From contig SCUR01000277.1 of NCBI GenBank assembly GCA_004297235.1, positions 1 to 17,259 of the forward strand: a stretch of DNA of 17,259 nt, given 5' to 3'. A program made the position numbers and the translations under genes. The notes under the pieces are model-generated. The model was not told the origin of the DNA. It did no database searches and saw only the letters and a program-made list of their open reading frames with translations. Origin of the DNA: Candidatus Manganitrophaceae bacterium (GTDB lineage Bacteria > Nitrospirota > Nitrospiria > SBBL01 > Manganitrophaceae). Shown here one piece after another: positions 13,803-17,259 of this stretch (its first letter is position 1; each line of letters begins with the position of its first letter).

Positions 13803-14573
13803 CTAGAAGACCGATTTGGCGCAGCGGAAGCCGATGAGCGGATCTTGCTTTTCGGGATCGGCGTAGAACCGCGTGGTGGTCCTCGTCAAAAGCCGGAGCG
13901 CTTCGGGTTGATTGTTCTCGGCCCCGCCTCGAATGGCGCGGAAGTTTTTCCGGAAGGTGTCGGCGCGGTAGGGATTGTTGGGATAGGGGCGGTAGCGGTC
14001 GGCGGTCCATTCCCATCCGTGTCCCACCATCGACTCCGCGCCGTAGGGAGAGAGGATCGGTTTGGCGGGAAGGGAGGTCCGGACCGCGTTGACGATCTCC
14101 GGATCGAATTGATTGCCCCAGGGGTAGATCCGTCCGTCGGTGCCGCGGGCGGCCTTCTCCCACTCCTCTTCGGTCGGAAGCCGTTTCCCGACGGAGCCGC
14201 AATAGTCGGCGGCCTCTTGCCAGGTAATGCCGGTGACCGGCTGACCTGGGTCGGCCTCTTCTAAACCGAAAGGGAGGGAGCGGCCGGCGTCCTCTGCGAA
14301 TTTTTTATAATCGCGATTCTGGACCTTCACCCGGTCGATGGCGAAGGTGTCGAGGTAGACGCTGTGGGCAGGGCGCTCATCTTTGAGGAGCGGTTTGTTG
14401 GGGAGGAGGGAAGCGGGATCAACGGAGTAGCCTGCTTCGTTTGTTCCCATGATGAATTCGCCGGCGGGGATCAGGACCATGCCGTCGGGGACGGGATGGG
14501 GTGTTTTGTTCCAGAGGAAGAGGCCGGTGATCAGGATCATCAAGAGAATTATCACTGTGAGTTTCGGCTTCAA
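13803..14573 (-). CDS. Membrane-anchored SUMF1/FGE-sulfatase-fold protein lacking the catalytic Cys pair
   Basis: This 256-residue protein has an N-terminal membrane anchor (residues 4-20, LTVIILLMILITGLFLW) and a periplasmic SUMF1 domain from about residue 31: MVLIPAGEFIMGTNE, VTGITWQEAADYCGSVGKRL, PTEEEWEKAARGTDGRIYPW, RAIRGGAENNQ, IGFRCAKSVF. In true formylglycine-generating enzymes a Cys-x4-Cys follows the RGGS; here GGAENNQPEALRLL has none, so it should not make formylglycine. Non-enzymatic SUMF1 domains are common accessory or binding modules. Start is TTG at 14573, supported by AGGAGG 7 bases upstream. It is a paralog of the downstream-numbered gene (14910-15950), separated by 336 bases, and precedes the OmpA lipoprotein on the same strand. 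Confidence 0.82.
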   Translation of the reverse strand: MKPKLTVIILLMILITGLFLWNKTPHPVPDGMVLIPAGEFIMGTNEAGYSVDPASLLPNKPLLKDERPAHSVYLDTFAIDRVKVQNRDYKKFAEDAGRSLPFGLEEADPGQPVTGITWQEAADYCGSVGKRLPTEEEWEKAARGTDGRIYPWGNQFDPEIVNAVRTSLPAKPILSPYGAESMVGHGWEWTADRYRPYPNNPYRADTFRKNFRAIRGGAENNQPEALRLLTRTTTRFYADPEKQDPLIGFRCAKSVF

Positions 14574-14599
14574 AACAAAACCTCCTTAGAATAATGAAT

Positions 14600-14712
14600 A
14601 CCGTGGGGTTCCACCCACACCGGCCACGGGGGTTGCTTGCCCAATCCCTTTTCACCCTCCGGGTACAGGGGATTCCCAGGGCGACAGGGGACAAGCCCCT
14701 TGACCCCACGGT
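14600..14712. repeat. 113-base segment bounded by perfect 10-bp inverted repeats
   Basis: ACCGTGGGGT (14600-14609) and ACCCCACGGT (14703-14712) are exact complements. The interior is C-rich and structured, including AGGGG/CCCCT around a 5-base loop near its right end. The segment resembles a small non-autonomous element or a structured RNA. No clear target-site duplication flanks it, and no transposase is nearby. Confidence 0.5.
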
Positions 14713-14757
14713 CAGACGCTGCAGCGACCGCGGAAGATCCCCGACGACTGCTGCCTG

Positions 14758-14779
14758 GTGGCCGCTCCTTTTCTAGGCC
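14758..14779. repeat. Short dispersed repeat, copy 2
   Basis: This 22-base intergenic element begins GTGGCCGCTCCTT and ends CTAGGCC. It matches the element at 1263-1285 except for the central few bases and one deletion. Both copies sit between genes and both can fold at their GGCC ends. Confidence 0.55.
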
Positions 14780-14857
14780 GATCGGCTGACCTTCTAGGGT
14801 CGATGAAACGTCCTATTGTAGAAAACTAAATCAAGAGCACACTTGAGTGAAAGATCG

Positions 14858-14887
14858 ATTAGATGAACATCGGTTGAATTAGATGAA
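14858..14887. repeat. Direct repeat ATTAGATGAA, 20-base period
   Basis: Two exact ATTAGATGAA copies (14858-14867 and 14878-14887) are separated by 10 bases. The 20-base period equals about two helical turns and would place both on one face of DNA. They lie just beyond the 3' end of the cytochrome-SUMF1 gene; function unknown. Confidence 0.5.
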
Positions 14888-14909
14888 TTGAGAAGAGTCA
14901 GCGTGCCGA

Positions 14910-15950
14910 TTATTTCTTTGCGCCCTTTGTATGTCCTCCGGCTCCTGCTCCCTGATCGACATCCTTCGCGCATCGAAAACCGAAACCTTTGTTCTTGATT
15001 TCGGGGGTGAAGCGGCTTCGATTGTATGAAGGAGCGGAGAGGCCGCAGCCGTACGAGAGGCAATCATACCACGAGCCGCCTCTTAAAACTTTGTTTTTTT
15101 GCCCGTAGTGGATATTGGGAAATTGATTACCGGGGTAGGGAAGATACCAATTGCTGACCCACTCGTAAACATTGCCGGCCATGTCGTAGAGCCCATACGG
15201 GCTTTTCCCCTCCTCGAAGCTGCCGACCGGCATCGTGCTCCCTTGCGACACTTCGATCCCTTTGGCGAGCCAGTATTGCGGCGTGTTTGCTTTCTTGAAT
15301 TCGAACTGGCTTCCCCAGGGGAAGTGGCGTCCGTCGCTCCCGCGCGCCGCTTTTTCCCACTCTTCCTCGGTCGGGAGACGCTTGCCGGCCCATTGGCAGT
15401 AGGCGTCGGCGTCGTACCAGCTGACGTAGACGACCGGATGGTTTACTTTGGCGGGGGGATAGGCGCCGTTTCGCCAGAGGAGCGGCGGCTCGGCGCCGGT
15501 GGCGTCGACATATTGCTTGTAGTGGGCGTTGGTCGTTTCATACATGTCGATATAAAACGATTTCACGAAGACTTTATGCTCCGGCTGCTCGTCTTCATCT
15601 CCCGCGCCTTCCGGCGTCGGACGCCCGTTGTTCCCCATGATGAATGCGCCCTCAGGAATCAACACCATCTTCTGCTCGACGATCTTTTCTTCCTTCGTCT
15701 GAACCGGCGTGATTTCATACGCGGGAAGCGGGGGACGGGCGCTGTGGCATTCTTGGCATTCGGGTTTGGAGGTGTCGGTTTGTAGACGGGATCGGTCCGC
15801 ATGGCAGTGCAGACAGCGTGGATCGGTGAGGGGCGTCCGCGGGGCGGGAAGGGAAGAGACCTCCTTCACCCAAAAAGAAAAAAGCGAGAGCGCCGCGATG
15901 AAAAAAAGGCCGAGTAAAGTCGAATATCGAAATCGAATTCGAAGCCGCAT
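14910..15950 (-). CDS. Diheme-motif cytochrome c/SUMF1 (formylglycine-generating-type) fusion protein
   Basis: This 346-residue protein is anchored by an N-terminal membrane helix (residues 11-28). It then carries two CxxCH heme-attachment motifs, CLHCH (46-50) and CQECH (65-69), so this part should be periplasmic. Residues 94-335 are a SUMF1/FGE domain with MVLIPEGAFIMGNN, PVVYVSWYDADAYCQWAGKR, PTEEEWEKAARGSDGRHFPW, GLYDMAGNVYEW and the core RGGSWYDCLSYGC. The Cys pair C297-x4-C302 equals the copper-binding catalytic pair spacing of aerobic formylglycine-generating enzymes, though one residue further from RGGS. The C-terminus is Gly/Lys-rich. The start overlaps the ubiD stop by one base (TGATG), so the two are translationally coupled. 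A redox role with the SUMF1 domain as binding or modification module is inferred. Confidence 0.85.
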   Translation of the reverse strand: MRLRIRFRYSTLLGLFFIAALSLFSFWVKEVSSLPAPRTPLTDPRCLHCHADRSRLQTDTSKPECQECHSARPPLPAYEITPVQTKEEKIVEQKMVLIPEGAFIMGNNGRPTPEGAGDEDEQPEHKVFVKSFYIDMYETTNAHYKQYVDATGAEPPLLWRNGAYPPAKVNHPVVYVSWYDADAYCQWAGKRLPTEEEWEKAARGSDGRHFPWGSQFEFKKANTPQYWLAKGIEVSQGSTMPVGSFEEGKSPYGLYDMAGNVYEWVSNWYLPYPGNQFPNIHYGQKNKVLRGGSWYDCLSYGCGLSAPSYNRSRFTPEIKNKGFGFRCAKDVDQGAGAGGHTKGAKK

Positions 15951-17259
15951 CAGTCGAGCCCTAGTTCATTCCACATCCGGTCGATCCGTTCGACCACCGT
16001 CGGGTCCATCTCGATCCGCTTCCCCCATTCCCGGTGCGTTTCGGGAGGAATCTTGGTGGTTGCGTCGATCCCCATCTTCGAGCCGAGCCCCGATTCGGGA
16101 GAGGCGAAGTCGAGATAATCGATCGGGGTGTTCTCGATCGTGAAGGTGTCTCGCGCCGGGTCGACCTGGGTGGAGATCGCCCAGATGACATCCTCCCAGC
16201 TCCGGACGTCGATATCGTGATCGACGACGATAATGTATTTAACATAAAGAAACTGTTTTAGGAAGCCCCAAATACCCATCATTACCCGCTTGGCATGCCC
16301 TGGGTATTCCTTTTTCATCGAAATGACGGCAATCCGGTAAGAGCAGGCCTCCATCGGAAGGTGGAAATCGACGATCTCGGAGAAGTTCTGCCGCAGCAGC
16401 GGAAGGAAAACTTTATTCAGCGCCAGGCCGACGACGGCGTCTTCGCGCGGAGGACGGCCGGTCGTGGTGGTCAGATAGATTGGATTGCGCCGGTGGGTGA
16501 TGCAGGTGATATGAAAGATCGGGAACGGCTCGACCGAATTGTAGAATCCGGTGTGGTCGCCGTGCGGTCCCTCGTCGGCCATCTCGCCGGGGCGGATCTC
16601 TCCCTCGATCACGATCTCGCTCGACGCCGGGACCTCCAGATCGACCGTCCGGCAGCGGACCAGCTCCACCGGCTTTTTGCGGAGCAGTCCGGCAAAATGA
16701 AACTCGCCGATCTGATCGGGCACCGGGGTGACGGCGGCGATCGTCATCGCCGGATCGCAGCCGAGGGCGACGGCGACCGGCATCGTCTTCCCCTGCGCCA
16801 TCCACTGCCGCCAGTGCTTGGCCCCGCCGCGGTGCTGGAGCCAGCGCATGATCGTCGTTTTCTTGTCGATCTTCTGCATCCGATAGATCCCGATATTGTA
16901 TTTCCCCTCTTCCCCCGTCGGCGGCTTGGTGATGACCAGCGGCCAGGTGATCTGCGGCGCGGCGTCATCGGGCCAACAATGAAGGATCGGAATTTTGTCG
17001 AGATCGATCTGATCTCCCTCCAGAACCACCTCTTGGCAGGGAGCCCGGCCGACCTTCTTGGGGGAGAGGTGAAGAATCCGCCCGTAGAAGGGGAGATGCT
17101 TCACCGCGTCGATGAATCCCTTCGGCGGCTCCGGATGTTGCAAGAACGCGAGGAACTCGCCGATTTCGAGAAGGCCCGCTTCATCGGTGTCCAACCCAAG
17201 GGCCACCCGCTCGATCGTTCCATAGAGGTTGACCAAGACCGGCATCGTCTGTCCCTTCA
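15950..17259 (-). CDS. ubiD: UbiD-family decarboxylase (N-terminus cut by window)
   Basis: UbiD enzymes reversibly decarboxylate aromatic or unsaturated acids using prenylated FMN made by UbiX. Visible landmarks are MPVLVNLYGTIERVALGL, the characteristic EGPHGDHTGFYN with its acidic residues, and IEGEIRPGEM just before it. The C-terminal part also fits the family (VVDHDIDVRSWEDVIWAIST). The frame continues upstream of the MPV methionine to the right edge, and family members begin about 55-70 residues earlier, so the gene is partial. About 435 residues are visible of a usual 480-500. A role in ubiquinone or menaquinone (MqnL-type) synthesis is likely, but substrate cannot be assigned. Its 3' end overlaps the cytochrome-SUMF1 start by one base. 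Confidence 0.9.
   Translation of the reverse strand, partial: KGQTMPVLVNLYGTIERVALGLDTDEAGLLEIGEFLAFLQHPEPPKGFIDAVKHLPFYGRILHLSPKKVGRAPCQEVVLEGDQIDLDKIPILHCWPDDAAPQITWPLVITKPPTGEEGKYNIGIYRMQKIDKKTTIMRWLQHRGGAKHWRQWMAQGKTMPVAVALGCDPAMTIAAVTPVPDQIGEFHFAGLLRKKPVELVRCRTVDLEVPASSEIVIEGEIRPGEMADEGPHGDHTGFYNSVEPFPIFHITCITHRRNPIYLTTTTGRPPREDAVVGLALNKVFLPLLRQNFSEIVDFHLPMEACSYRIAVISMKKEYPGHAKRVMMGIWGFLKQFLYVKYIIVVDHDIDVRSWEDVIWAISTQVDPARDTFTIENTPIDYLDFASPESGLGSKMGIDATTKIPPETHREWGKRIEMDPTVVERIDRMWNELGLD

Larger units (their letters stand above)
14574..14909. other. 336-base gene-free gap with repeats between the two SUMF1 genes
   Basis: It contains the ribosome site for the first SUMF1 gene (14581-14586), a 113-base segment bounded by inverted repeats (14600-14712), a second copy of the dispersed repeat (14758-14779) and a tandem-spaced direct repeat (14858-14887). 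A GCCGATCGGC palindrome lies at 14777-14786. No convincing promoter or coding region was found. Confidence 0.6.

Overview
The window looks like chromosome of a GC-rich, Gram-negative, probably autotrophic bacterium. The evidence is a cluster of fumarate reductase-type and succinyl-CoA synthetase genes (reductive TCA steps, or oxidative TCA in reverse), a lipoprotein with an OmpA domain, secreted proteins, and a periplasmic multi-motif c-type cytochrome fusion. Gene content would suit a Nitrospirota-type chemolithoautotroph, but this is inference; no rRNA or other marker gene is present.

Positions 1-5971 (+ strand) form one tight gene run. It holds two tandem paralogous iron-sulfur subunits (the first cut by the left edge), a FAD subunit of the soluble fumarate reductase/succinate dehydrogenase type, sucC, sucD, and endonuclease V overlapping sucD by ATGA. 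Together the first five would interconvert fumarate, succinate and succinyl-CoA. SucD carries an unusual Lys/Ala tail of about 50 residues.

Positions 6006-8852 (- strand) are an accessory block of small genes: a TfoX-N protein, an addiction-module pair whose ParE-type toxin appears internally deleted, a small tyrosine-phosphatase-like protein, an AT-richer orphan gene, a VOC/glyoxalase-fold protein and a CTP-dependent riboflavin kinase-like protein. The last is bounded by sequences resembling integron recombination sites.

Positions 8853-11123 (- strand) carry a cysteine synthase-family enzyme and methylthioribose-1-phosphate isomerase (mtnA), both sulfur amino acid metabolism. A secreted parallel beta-helix protein follows (11267-12232), with its own recognisable promoter, a long leader containing a possible 24-codon ORF, and a strong stem-loop at its 3' end.

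Positions 12680-17259 (- strand) hold an envelope group. In transcription order these are ubiD (cut by the right edge), a diheme-motif/SUMF1 fusion translationally coupled to ubiD, a 336-bp gap with repeats, a second membrane-anchored SUMF1 protein, and an OmpA-domain lipoprotein with a long coiled coil. No tRNA, rRNA, CRISPR array, transposase or prophage gene was seen.
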